Shown here piece by piece: positions 17,402-26,776 of a stretch of 64,000 bases of DNA; the stretch's first letter is position 1; each line of letters starts with the position of its first letter. The notes below the pieces were generated by a model. It was not told where the DNA came from and made no database searches. It was given only the letters and a program-made list of their open reading frames with translations. Source of the DNA: Cyclobacterium salsum (GTDB lineage Bacteria > Bacteroidota > Bacteroidia > Cytophagales > Cyclobacteriaceae); NCBI RefSeq assembly GCF_010119245.1, contig NZ_WNKG01000008.1, positions 62,001 to 126,000 of the forward strand, given 5' to 3'. Position numbers and translations under genes: made by a program.

Positions 17402-18667
17402 ATGAAGAAATCAATATATATTAAAACCGGAAGATCGCAGGATGTCCAGTTTGCTTTGGAAAATGGTGCCGGCTCGGATGCGGTTCATTCTACGCCCATT
17501 TATGCCTATGCTGTTTGCAAATTACAAACCGATATCAAGCTGGAGGGAGTCGGGCTGGCGTTGACCCTGGGTGCCGGAAACAAGCTGGTATGTAGCGCCA
17601 TCGATTATTTGGTACGGCATGTAGAAGGTAGGGAACTAAATGAGCTCATGGCTGATTTTGGAGCCACGTACAAAAAGATGGCCGACGACCCCAACCTCCG
17701 GTGGCTGGGGCCACACAAGGGAGTGATTCACCTGGCATTGGCCTCGGTGGTAAATGCCTGTTTTGACCTTTGGGCTAAATCCAGGTGCCAGCCCCTTTGG
17801 CAATTGCTGATAGAACTTTCTCCGGAGGAACTGGCCAATACGCTGGATTTCTCCTATTACGAAGACATCCTGTCAAAGGAGGAAGCCATTCAACTAATGA
17901 AAAAACAAGTGGCTGGAAAAAGTAGCCGGATGGGCATCCTTAAAACCGGCTATCCGGGGTATGACACTTCCATCGGCTGGTTCAATTATTCCGATGAACA
18001 GTTAACTACCAATATTAAAAAATCGATTGATCAGGGCTTTACAGCCATAAAATTGAAAGTCGGCTCCATAGAGGAGGACAGGGATATTCGCCGGGCAGAA
18101 CTGGTTCGCAAGGCGGCAGGGGCAAAAGCGACCATTATGCTGGATGCCAATCAGCAATGGAACCTTCCAAAAGCCATTTCTACCTGTAAAAAGCTAATGG
18201 GAATTGATCCCTACTGGATAGAAGAGCCTACTCATCCCGATGATATTCAGGCCCATATTACTCTTTCAAAGGAGGTTCCGATTCCAATCGCCCTGGGAGA
18301 ACATGTACCCAACAAAATAATGTTCAAAAATTTTATACAGTCTGGCTGCATGTCTTTTAATCAGGTGGATGCCGTTAGAGTGGGCGGAGTATCTGAATTT
18401 CTCCTGATCAGCCTACTGTCGAGGAAATATTCCATTCCGGTAGTGCCTCATGTAGGGGATATGGGACAGATTCACCAGCACCTGGTGCTTTTTAATCATA
18501 TTTCGCTTGGCCATCCGGCAATTTTGCTGGAATACATTCCTCATTTAAAGGACTATTTTAAATTTCCTGCTCAGGTGGTGGGAGGAAAGTATACAACACC
18601 TCAGGAACCGGGTTTAAGTTCCGATTTCAAGGATTTTGTACAGGAAAAAACGGTCCTCTCCCATTGA
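17402..18667 (+). CDS. L-fuconate dehydratase-like enolase superfamily enzyme
   Basis: 421 residues, the usual length of L-fuconate dehydratase. Family-typical stretches include GSDAVHSTPIYAYAVCKL near the start, LRWLGPHKGVIHLA (99-112), and TGYPGYDTSIGWFNYSDEQL (182-201). Enolase-superfamily catalytic residues are in place: KLK at 217-219, metal ligands Asp248 (MLDANQ), Glu274 (WIEEP) and Glu300 (LGEH), and His350 in PHVGD. The reaction is dehydration of L-fuconate to 2-dehydro-3-deoxy-L-fuconate in the non-phosphorylating fucose pathway; some relatives accept other L-sugar acids. Downstream aldolase and dehydrogenase genes of that pathway are not in the window. Many fucosidases follow, supporting the assignment. 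A weak hairpin (17343-17351 with 17373-17381) lies before the gene. Confidence 0.88.
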   Translation: MKKSIYIKTGRSQDVQFALENGAGSDAVHSTPIYAYAVCKLQTDIKLEGVGLALTLGAGNKLVCSAIDYLVRHVEGRELNELMADFGATYKKMADDPNLRWLGPHKGVIHLALASVVNACFDLWAKSRCQPLWQLLIELSPEELANTLDFSYYEDILSKEEAIQLMKKQVAGKSSRMGILKTGYPGYDTSIGWFNYSDEQLTTNIKKSIDQGFTAIKLKVGSIEEDRDIRRAELVRKAAGAKATIMLDANQQWNLPKAISTCKKLMGIDPYWIEEPTHPDDIQAHITLSKEVPIPIALGEHVPNKIMFKNFIQSGCMSFNQVDAVRVGGVSEFLLISLLSRKYSIPVVPHVGDMGQIHQHLVLFNHISLGHPAILLEYIPHLKDYFKFPAQVVGGKYTTPQEPGLSSDFKDFVQEKTVLSH

Positions 18668-19159
18668 TTTTTCCAATAATAGTCATATACGCAAAATTTT
18701 GTGATTTATATTTTATTAATCATTAGGTCGTTTGACCTAATATTCCTAATATTGGGGCAGATGCCCTAAGTTATGTAAATTCCAATTGCCTGTTTATGTG
18801 TTTTTTAGGGCATCCTCTATCAATTATTTGGGTGAGCATTCATCTATAAATCCAGGGCCAGGTGTGACCCACGTAAAATGAAAAAAAGTAACGTCTCAGG
18901 TAACCGGACCCCCTCTTTGAAAAATTAAATTCCAAGGAAAGTAATCTGGAGAATCCAGGATCAACGTGTTGAATAGCCTATAAATACAATCGAATCACAC
19001 ATAAATTTTAAGCGATGGCAGTAAAAAACCCAAACACCTCATAAGAATCCGATGGGAAATCCGGATGGTTGCAGGGTGAAAATTCCTGATATCAGTCAGA
19101 TAAAACACCTGATTAACAAGACCCTGCATTCAATTATTATAAACCTAACAGACAAAATT
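18668..19159 (+). promoter_or_regulatory. Long leader of the susCD operon with palindrome
   Basis: This 492-base gap separates the catabolic genes from SusC. At 18722-18741 ATTAGGTC and GACCTAAT form a perfect 8-bp inverted repeat with a 4-base spacer and no U tract, so it fits an operator better than a terminator. It is followed by AATATT-CCT-AATATT and a short GGGCAGATGCCC hairpin. No ECF-sigma or hybrid two-component regulator gene is near, so the regulator reading this site is unknown. A reading frame from 19052 runs into SusC but lacks coding character before 19160. Confidence 0.45.
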
Positions 19160-22100
19160 ATGCTAGTAAAATTACTAAAGAAGGGCCCAATGCTGGCCCG
19201 GTATTTCATTTATGGCCTGGCAATCCAGTTGCTACTATTCCAGGAGGTGGTAGCATTCGGGGTCAACGAAAAAGACAAAGCCGATGCACTTCAAACGAAA
19301 ACTGCCGGTAATCTAGTTGCGGCTGTTTTGATAGAAGGAAAAGTAGTGGATGAGGAAGGAAACCCAATACCAGGAGCAGCCATCCTTGTAAAAGGCACCA
19401 CTTCGGGTACCTCGACCGATATCGATGGGAACTTTTCGCTGGATGTATCGGAAGAGGCGGTTATTGTGGTTTCCTTTTTAGGATTTATCACACAGGAAAT
19501 CGAAGTGGGAAACCAGACTGATTTTGAAATCACGCTCGTTGAAGATGTTGCTCAAATGGATGAGGTGGTAGTGGTTGGTTTTGGTACCCAAAAGAAATCG
19601 CACCTTACTGCAGCCGTGGAGCAAATAGGCAGCGACTTGATCGAAAACAGGCCTATTAACAGGTTATCAGAAGCACTTCAAGGGGCTGTTGCCGGTTTGT
19701 ATGTGACCCCGGTTAATGGTGGACCTGCGCAGGAGTCAAATTTCAACATTCGTGGGTATACGGGATTTGGCCAGAAAGGCGGTCCTCTTGTTTTAGTGGA
19801 CGGAATCGAGCGTACCATGAGCGATGTCAATCCAAATGATGTAGAATCGGTGACGGTATTGAAAGATGCTGCTGCTTCTGCCATATATGGATCAAGAGCT
19901 CCTTCCGGAGTAATTCTTATTACCACTAAATCAGGCTCAAAAGGTGAAAAAATACAAGTCAATTACAGCGGTAATTACAGTATAGGATCGCCCATAGGAA
20001 TGCCCCAATGGGCCAATTCCTGGGAATATGCCGAAAAAATAAATGAGCAATACAGAAACTCATTACAAGCGCCTATTTATACAGAAGAAGCCATCCAACG
20101 AATGAGGGACCATGGTGCCGGATTAATCCCCAATAACATAGTAACCGAAAATGGCACCTATGGCGCACACTGGGACATGAATGGCAATAGTGACTGGTTT
20201 GACATCATGTATAAAAGTGTGGTGCCAAGTCAACAGCATAATGCCAGCGTTTCAGGAGGAAGTAACAATACGGGGTATTACGTAGGGCTTGGCTACAATG
20301 AATCAATGGGGCTTATTAAAGGTTCCGATGACAGACTGAATCGGTACAATGCCCTTTTAAAAGTAAATTCAGATGTTACGGATTGGCTCAGCCTCCGGAT
20401 GAGTATGAATTATGTACGAACAGATGAACAAGCGCCAAATTACCGGGGAGGAGGACCTAATTACGGCGACATCTGGACAAACGCATCCGCATCGCTTCCA
20501 AATTGGAACGATTTAAATCCGAATGGGAGTCCTTCTTTTTTAAGCAGTGGACCCTCATTGCGTGGGGAGGGCGGAACCCAAACCAATCAAAGAAACGAAA
20601 CGACCTTAACCGGGGGTTTTACATTAAAGCCATTTGAAGGGCTTGACATCCGGGGAAATTATACCTGGAGAAACCTTACCTCTCATCTTGAACGCAATAC
20701 GTTTGTGATTTTCGTGGAAGAGGCCGATGGAAGCATCCGAAATTCCGCCAGATCTGCACAGCAGAGTAGTGTGATCCGACAAATGAATTTCACGAATTAT
20801 CACACGGCAGACATCGTTGCTGATTACAATAAGCAAATTGGTAAGCATTCTATAAATGCCCTGGTGGGTTATCAGGAAGAGTACAATAATTTTTCTCGTT
20901 TATCCGGGGTTGGTAGGGATTTGTATACCAATTCGGTACCCAGTATCAGCACCACCTTTAATCCCAACCCAACTGTAAATGATATGTTAACCCATTGGGC
21001 GACACAGGGTGTTTTTGGCAGGATGGCATACAATTATGCGGAAAAATACTTTATCGAATTTAATGGCCGCTATGATGCCCATTCAAAATTTCCGGCAGCC
21101 ATCAGGTGGTCCTTTTTCCCCTCCGTTTCGGGAGCATGGAATATAGCAAAGGAAAATTTCTGGTCTATCAATAAAGTAGATGCCTTCAAAATCAGAGCCG
21201 CCTATACTTCTTCCGGCGACCCTGGATCTGGTAATTACCTGTACCTTCCAACCATGGGTACCGGTATAGGGAATGGGGATGTATTGCTTGGCGGAGTAAA
21301 ACCAAACATGGTCTTTATGCCACCATTGGTCAGTTCCGATTTGACCTGGTCTTCCCCGCAAACGCTTGGCTTTGGTTTGGATGTAGTGGCCATCGAAAAC
21401 AGGCTCGAGTTGACCTATGATTGGTACCAGCGTACCATTTACAATCAACCCGGCCCTGCTAAAATTTTACCAGAAACCATTGGAACCGGTTTGCCAAGTA
21501 TCAATAACGCCGTTAGTGAGACCAGAGGCTGGGAGTTTTCGATGAAGTGGAGAAATACGGGCCGGTTAGCTGGCAGACCAATTAATTATTCTGCACGATT
21601 TAATATTGCCGATTACATCGGTTATGTGGTAGAATACGATGAAAACGTCAATGGACAACGAAATGGCACCTGGACTCCGGGACAGGTATTTGGTCAGATA
21701 TGGATGTACGAATCCAATGGTGTCGCACAGAATGTAGCCGATGTGGAAGCAAACGTCCCTCAGGGAGGCGGTTGGTATTACCCGGGAGATCTGATGATGA
21801 AAGATTTAAATGGGGATGGGCAGATCAATGCTGGAGAAGGAGGCCGCTGGTATGCCAGAGGTGACCAGGTCATGGCCGGGTACAACTATGGGCGGTACCG
21901 GTATGGGATGAATTTGCAGGCCAACTGGAATGGCATTGACCTTTCAGTAACCTTTACCGGTGTACCCAAATGGATTACCTATACCAATAATTTCCACGTC
22001 ATTCCTGCCGGAGTAAATATTTGGAACTCAAAATGGTTTACAAGCCACAGGGAGTTGGGTACCTGGACACCCGAAACACCGGACAATTATTTCCCCAGGC

Positions 22101-22372
22101 ACTCCTTCAAAACCTATGGGGCAAACGACCAATACGTGGAAAACCTGGCCCATTTAAGAGTTCAAAATTTACGTCTGGGATACAATCTGCCTAAATCGCT
22201 GTTGGACAGGGCGAAGTTGAGAAAAGTGTACATCTATACCAGTGCTGAAAACCTGGGAATGATCTATTATAAGTCAAATTTCAGGTATGAACCTGAAATA
22301 ATGTCCAGATACGGTGGAAATGGTTATCCTCCACAGCGTCAAATCTCTTTTGGTGTAAACGTAGGTATTTAA
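19160..22372 (+). CDS. SusC-like TonB-dependent outer-membrane transporter
   Basis: About 1070 residues from the ATG at 19160, which opens directly into a signal-peptide-like segment (MLVKLLKKGPMLARYFIYG). Then come a carboxypeptidase-D regulatory-like domain (IEGKVVDEEGNPIPGAAILV), a TonB-box region ending MDEVVVVGFGTQKK, the plug domain (LSEALQGAVAGLYV, NIRGYTGFG, VLVDGIER, VTVLKDAAASAIYGSRAPSG) and a long beta-barrel ending in SFGVNVGI. SusC proteins import oligosaccharides across the outer membrane together with SusD, driven by TonB. Its position directly before SusD and ahead of fucosidases and sulfatases suggests a sulfated fucose- or galactose-type oligosaccharide. No N-terminal signalling domain for an anti-sigma factor is visible. 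Confidence 0.95.
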   Translation: MLVKLLKKGPMLARYFIYGLAIQLLLFQEVVAFGVNEKDKADALQTKTAGNLVAAVLIEGKVVDEEGNPIPGAAILVKGTTSGTSTDIDGNFSLDVSEEAVIVVSFLGFITQEIEVGNQTDFEITLVEDVAQMDEVVVVGFGTQKKSHLTAAVEQIGSDLIENRPINRLSEALQGAVAGLYVTPVNGGPAQESNFNIRGYTGFGQKGGPLVLVDGIERTMSDVNPNDVESVTVLKDAAASAIYGSRAPSGVILITTKSGSKGEKIQVNYSGNYSIGSPIGMPQWANSWEYAEKINEQYRNSLQAPIYTEEAIQRMRDHGAGLIPNNIVTENGTYGAHWDMNGNSDWFDIMYKSVVPSQQHNASVSGGSNNTGYYVGLGYNESMGLIKGSDDRLNRYNALLKVNSDVTDWLSLRMSMNYVRTDEQAPNYRGGGPNYGDIWTNASASLPNWNDLNPNGSPSFLSSGPSLRGEGGTQTNQRNETTLTGGFTLKPFEGLDIRGNYTWRNLTSHLERNTFVIFVEEADGSIRNSARSAQQSSVIRQMNFTNYHTADIVADYNKQIGKHSINALVGYQEEYNNFSRLSGVGRDLYTNSVPSISTTFNPNPTVNDMLTHWATQGVFGRMAYNYAEKYFIEFNGRYDAHSKFPAAIRWSFFPSVSGAWNIAKENFWSINKVDAFKIRAAYTSSGDPGSGNYLYLPTMGTGIGNGDVLLGGVKPNMVFMPPLVSSDLTWSSPQTLGFGLDVVAIENRLELTYDWYQRTIYNQPGPAKILPETIGTGLPSINNAVSETRGWEFSMKWRNTGRLAGRPINYSARFNIADYIGYVVEYDENVNGQRNGTWTPGQVFGQIWMYESNGVAQNVADVEANVPQGGGWYYPGDLMMKDLNGDGQINAGEGGRWYARGDQVMAGYNYGRYRYGMNLQANWNGIDLSVTFTGVPKWITYTNNFHVIPAGVNIWNSKWFTSHRELGTWTPETPDNYFPRHSFKTYGANDQYVENLAHLRVQNLRLGYNLPKSLLDRAKLRKVYIYTSAENLGMIYYKSNFRYEPEIMSRYGGNGYPPQRQISFGVNVGI

Positions 22373-22388
22373 TATAAAAAAATTAACT

Positions 22389-24275
22389 ATGAAATTTAAT
22401 CTGAAATATATAAGGACATTGTTAATCCTATTTACAATGTCATTTTATAGCTGCGTAGAGGATTTTCTGGAAAGGTATCCCTTAGACGCAATGACCGATG
22501 CGACCTACTTTACTTCTGCAAATGATTTAAAAGTAATGGCAAATGGCTTTTACAGGCTTTTACCAAGATATCATTTTCAAGGACAAGGCAATGGTGCTCA
22601 AAATAATTTCTTAGATGCCAATACTGACATACAGGTGGGGACCGGTCCTTCCGGCTTTTTATTTCAAAGAGGAGCCTCCGGGCAGGCCCCGGCAACAGAT
22701 GGTAGCTGGAACGGTAATTTCAACTGGATTAGACAAATTAATTATTTGATAAATAACGCAAGGCGCGTTGATGTAAGTATTGAATCCAATCAATATACAG
22801 GAGAAGCCTATTTTTTCAGGGCCTGGGTCTATTTGAACATGTTGGAGCGGTATGGAGATGTTCCCATTTACACAGAAGTACTGGATACAGATAGCGAAAG
22901 GCTATATAAAGCGAGAGACTCCAGATACGAGGTAGCGGAATTTATCATCCAGGATCTGGACTCTGCGATTGTTAACCTGGGTTGGAAAAATTCAACTTTC
23001 GCAACCTCCGGGCGGGTAACCAAAGAAGCTGCCCTGGTAATGAAAGCCCGGACAGCTTTATTTGAAGGAACCTGGGAGCGTTACCACGGATCTAAGAACA
23101 CTCCCTTTGCCGTCGAAGGCCAGGATGGTAGTGAATTTCTGCAAATGGTAGAACCTACCATACAACAAGTGATTGACCATCAGGGCAGCAATTTATTTAC
23201 CAACGGAGGTCCCTTTAATGAGGCCTATAATCAACTGTTTTCCCAGCAGGATGCTTCATCATCCGCGGGCGTGTTTCTATACCGCATCTACGATGTGAAT
23301 GAAATTGTGGGACATAACTTCTACGATTTGGTAGTAGATAATGCACAGGCACTAACCTGGAAATTGGTCGGCAGTTACCTGGATAAAGAAGGGATGCCTC
23401 AAGAACTATCTTCCTTGCCCATAGACTATGCAAGTTTGAATAATCTGGGAGAAAACCTCGATCCGCGCTTCAGACAGTCAGTCTGGACTCCTGACAGAGG
23501 ACCTCACCAGCAAATACAAGGTTACGGGAACACACCCACCCCGCTGCCATTACGATATCCCCAGCTTAACAATGTTTTCTCCGCAAATTATACCTCAACG
23601 GGCCTCCGCAGGTGGAAAGGTGCTATTTTAGATAATAATGAATGGCGAAATGGCTCTACCGATGAGGTACTGATACGCTACGCAGAAGGATTGTTGGCTT
23701 TGGCAGAAGCAAAAGCCATATTGGGTACGATCAATCAAAGCGATTTAGACAAAACAGTGAACCTACTTCGTGAAAGAGTAGGAATGGCACCCCTGTCGCT
23801 GGCTGAGGTAAATTCCTGGCCCATAACGTATTCGGCAGAAGAGGGCTTTGAGCCTTCCGAATCAAATATTGTGAATGAGATCCGGAGAGAACGATTGGTA
23901 GAACTTGCTTTTGAAGGACACCGGCAAAATGACTTGAAAAGATGGGCCATCTTTCATCAGGTGATCAATGATTGGAAACCAAAAGGTGCCCATTACCAGG
24001 AGTTTGTTGATTATTACAATGATCCGTCAAAATTAGAGACAGATGGTGTTAATGCTGGCAATACGGGTATTTGGGCCTTGACGATGGGTGAAGACTTTGA
24101 CATCTTCAGTGATGGGCACATAAATCCATTTTTCCGAAACCCGGATTTCAGATCTTCCGGAGAGGGCTTCTTCATTGAACCGGGCAGGGTGTATTTGGCG
24201 CCTATTCCCAGAAATGAAATTGAAGTATACGCTGATGCCGGATATGAATTGACACAAAATCCCGGATGGTTCTAA
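22389..24275 (+). CDS. SusD-like surface glycan-binding lipoprotein
   Basis: 628 residues starting 16 bases after SusC. The N-terminus is a lipoprotein signal (LLILFTMSFYSC, Cys about 19) followed by EDFLERYPLDAMTDATYF, the standard start of SusD/RagB. The TPR-like regions include YTGEAYFFRAWVYLNMLERYGDVP, and the C-terminal SusD signature IRRERLVELAFEGHRQNDLKRW is present, ending in LTQNPGW. SusD caps the SusC barrel and binds the glycan at the cell surface. Pairing is certain from adjacency; specificity cannot be read. Confidence 0.94.
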   Translation: MKFNLKYIRTLLILFTMSFYSCVEDFLERYPLDAMTDATYFTSANDLKVMANGFYRLLPRYHFQGQGNGAQNNFLDANTDIQVGTGPSGFLFQRGASGQAPATDGSWNGNFNWIRQINYLINNARRVDVSIESNQYTGEAYFFRAWVYLNMLERYGDVPIYTEVLDTDSERLYKARDSRYEVAEFIIQDLDSAIVNLGWKNSTFATSGRVTKEAALVMKARTALFEGTWERYHGSKNTPFAVEGQDGSEFLQMVEPTIQQVIDHQGSNLFTNGGPFNEAYNQLFSQQDASSSAGVFLYRIYDVNEIVGHNFYDLVVDNAQALTWKLVGSYLDKEGMPQELSSLPIDYASLNNLGENLDPRFRQSVWTPDRGPHQQIQGYGNTPTPLPLRYPQLNNVFSANYTSTGLRRWKGAILDNNEWRNGSTDEVLIRYAEGLLALAEAKAILGTINQSDLDKTVNLLRERVGMAPLSLAEVNSWPITYSAEEGFEPSESNIVNEIRRERLVELAFEGHRQNDLKRWAIFHQVINDWKPKGAHYQEFVDYYNDPSKLETDGVNAGNTGIWALTMGEDFDIFSDGHINPFFRNPDFRSSGEGFFIEPGRVYLAPIPRNEIEVYADAGYELTQNPGWF

Positions 24276-24304
24276 ATTAAATTGACTTTCAAAAAATGAA
24301 TGAT

Positions 24305-24757
24305 ATGAAAAAGAATATTTTAATACTATATATCCTGGTAATTGGAGGGGTACTATCTGCCTGCGAACCCAGGATTGACTTTGATGAAGGACAATGGGGA
24401 GACACTGCCTTTATCACCAATGTAAATATATTTACATTGCAAGCAGATGAGCATGAGCTTCAGGAATTTTATGAGAATGGTGAGTTGACACCAGCGCGCA
24501 GAAGACTCATTATTTCAACCGGAAATGCGGTGATTGAAGAGGAGAATTTCACTGCTACGGTTACCGTACCAGCATCTGCGGACCTTACCAGGGCCGGTAT
24601 CATCATTAATCACCAAAGCATGCGGGTAGAACCGGTTGGGTTTTCTCCGGTTGCTGGCATTATTACCGATTTATCCGATCGAGAATTTATTTACAAGCTT
24701 GTGTCAGCCGATGGAACGACACACGATTGGGTAGTCAGGATTGTAGAAGAAGAATAA
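24305..24757 (+). CDS. Small lipoprotein of the susCD operon, DUF5018-like
   Basis: About 150 residues from ATG 24305; an upstream ATG at 24296 adds only three residues. Lipoprotein signal with Cys in LSACEPRIDF. The mature protein is strand-rich and ends VSADGTTHDWVVRIVEEE, as in cadherin-like or DUF5018-type repeat domains that bind the cell surface or a ligand. It is the third gene of the susCD transcript and occupies the SusE/F position, so it is probably an auxiliary surface glycan-binding protein, smaller than most. A terminator follows at 24797-24832. Confidence 0.7.
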   Translation: MKKNILILYILVIGGVLSACEPRIDFDEGQWGDTAFITNVNIFTLQADEHELQEFYENGELTPARRRLIISTGNAVIEEENFTATVTVPASADLTRAGIIINHQSMRVEPVGFSPVAGIITDLSDREFIYKLVSADGTTHDWVVRIVEEE

Positions 24758-24796
24758 GTCCTGAAATTTAAAATAAGTTTTCAAATAAAAAGCAAT

Positions 24797-24832
24797 TCAA
24801 GCAGTCAAGTGTATCTTGGCTGCTTGATTTTT
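24797..24832 (+). terminator. Intrinsic terminator after susCD and lipoprotein genes
   Basis: The 13-base arms 24797-24809 and 24815-24827 pair with one G-T wobble around a five-base loop and are followed directly by TTTTT. It closes the binding and transport operon. The hydrolase genes from 24913 would then need their own promoter or read-through. Confidence 0.78.
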
Positions 24833-24912
24833 GCTTACCATTCAAGTAATTGCCTAAAAGAAAAGTATACAACTCACAAAAATCACCCATTTAATTGCCC
24901 TAAACATAACCT

Positions 24913-26685
24913 ATGAACTCCCTTAAATTAGCGCTGTTTTTTTTAATGCTTCCCTCCTGGCTTGCCGCCCAGGAAACCGTTGATCTTTTTATCTGGGCCG
25001 GACAATCCAATGCGCAGGGATATATGGGTGATGCAAGGGAATACCCAAATGATGAAGAAGCATTGGATAATGCCATTTTATTAAACTACACTGTATCGGG
25101 CAAAGAAAGTTCGAATGGGGATTGGATACCCATGCAAGCCCAAAAAGGGAGGTTTCCTGCTGGCCACTTTGGCCCGGAGGTGAGCTTCGGCCGGGAATTG
25201 AAGAAAGCCGGGTACCATCCTGCCATTTTCAAATATACCCAGGGTGGAACCGGACTGAAAAGGGATTGGAAATCACCCGGAGAAGGGGGCATCTATGATG
25301 CCATGGTCACAGATTTAAAAAAAGCCGTTGAAAATCTGAAGCAGCGTGGGCATAAGGTTAACATCAGGGGCTTTATTTGGATACAGGGCGAAACGGATGT
25401 CGGAGAGGATGAAGCAGCCAAAAATTATGAAAAAAATTTAAGCCAACTGATCGCCCATTTACGGTCTGAAGTAGTGAAAAACGAGGCCCTTAAGGTGATT
25501 TTGGGGGTAGATGAGCAACACTATTTTGTTGTGGAGCGGCCAATTGTTCTTGAAGCCCAGCAAAAAATCGCTCAAAGGGATACCAATAGTATCTATACGA
25601 CCATGCACGGCCTGCCAAAGGCGGATGTTACCCATTTAACGCCTTCGGGATTGGTAACACATGGTCATCGAATCTTTAAAGCTTATAAATTAGTAGCGGA
25701 CACGAGGCATTTTAACTCAAATGAACAAACCTTTGCCGATTGCTGGGAATACGTTGGGGTCGCCATTGAAGAACCTGGGTATGTAATCTGGGGAACATCA
25801 CCTGTTCTGGGTGATGATGGTAAGATCCATCTTTTTGCGGCACGGTGGCCGGGAAATACGGTAAATCCGGGGTGGCGTTCACATAGTGAGATTGCCCATT
25901 ATGTCGGCGCAAGCCCGGAAGGGCCTTTTACTTTTTCGGATGTGGCCCTAAAAGGCACGGGATTGGACACTTGGGACCGCTATGGCATACATAATCCGGC
26001 GATTCATAAAATAAACGACAAATACATACTGCTTTATATTGGAAACAATAATTACCGCCAACCACCACATCCTTCCAATCAAAAAATAGGAATGGCCATT
26101 TCGGATTCTCCTTATGGGCCGTGGAAAAAAGTCAACCACGATGGATTGATCCTGGACGTTCCAAAAAATCCGGATTATTGGAATTACAACGCAAGCAATG
26201 GGGTCAATAATCCTGCCTTATTGCAGCACCCAAATGGTGGTTTTTTCCTTTATTTTAAATCGGAAAAAGCAAAAATGGGTCTCGCTGTGGCAGAAAATTT
26301 AGACGGCCCATATGTACAAATGCCTTTTCCCATTACAAAAAACGAAAAACCCATAGAGGATGGATATGCCTTTATGATGGAAGATACATTTTATTTATTA
26401 ACAACAGATAATCATGGACTTATAGAAAAAGGAGGTGGTATTCTCTGGAAATCCGAAGACGGCATCACATTCGACCAAAACGAACAGGGATTTTATCCAG
26501 CCAAGGGCTATTTGGACGAGGAAAAGTTGGAGAATGCGGTCAACCACTATGCCGGGGATATAATCAAATTCGAGCGTCCTCAACTATTGATGGAAGATGG
26601 GAAGCCCCGATTCTTATATGTCGCATCAGGGTATAACTGGTTTGGAGGAGAAGCCCCTGTCAGTTATATTTTCAAATACAAATAG
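24913..26685 (+). CDS. Fusion: SASA/CE6-like acetylesterase + GH43-like beta-propeller
   Basis: 590 residues with a signal peptide ending LAAQ (about 20). Residues 23-250 form an SGNH-type sialate-O-acetylesterase/CE6-like domain: FIWAGQSNAQG with the nucleophile Ser32, WIQGETD (about 156-162) and the catalytic Asp-x-x-His in ADVTHLTPSG (about 237-246). From about 260 the chain continues as a propeller like those of GH43/GH117 clans, with PVLGDDGKIHLFAARWPG, IGMAISDSPYGPW and a related later blade. A similar propeller is encoded alone at 31055, and a similar esterase domain opens the 905-residue protein at 39802. The enzyme probably removes acyl groups and then acts on or binds the bared sugar. 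It is the first gene of the hydrolase operon; exported to periplasm or surface. Confidence 0.8.
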   Translation: MNSLKLALFFLMLPSWLAAQETVDLFIWAGQSNAQGYMGDAREYPNDEEALDNAILLNYTVSGKESSNGDWIPMQAQKGRFPAGHFGPEVSFGRELKKAGYHPAIFKYTQGGTGLKRDWKSPGEGGIYDAMVTDLKKAVENLKQRGHKVNIRGFIWIQGETDVGEDEAAKNYEKNLSQLIAHLRSEVVKNEALKVILGVDEQHYFVVERPIVLEAQQKIAQRDTNSIYTTMHGLPKADVTHLTPSGLVTHGHRIFKAYKLVADTRHFNSNEQTFADCWEYVGVAIEEPGYVIWGTSPVLGDDGKIHLFAARWPGNTVNPGWRSHSEIAHYVGASPEGPFTFSDVALKGTGLDTWDRYGIHNPAIHKINDKYILLYIGNNNYRQPPHPSNQKIGMAISDSPYGPWKKVNHDGLILDVPKNPDYWNYNASNGVNNPALLQHPNGGFFLYFKSEKAKMGLAVAENLDGPYVQMPFPITKNEKPIEDGYAFMMEDTFYLLTTDNHGLIEKGGGILWKSEDGITFDQNEQGFYPAKGYLDEEKLENAVNHYAGDIIKFERPQLLMEDGKPRFLYVASGYNWFGGEAPVSYIFKYK

Positions 26686-26776
26686 ATTTACTAATTCCAA
26701 TCGTTACTTTGTTGAAGTACTGATTTAGCCTATGAAAAACGCATACTTAATTAGCTTAATTTAAGCCGTTTATATA

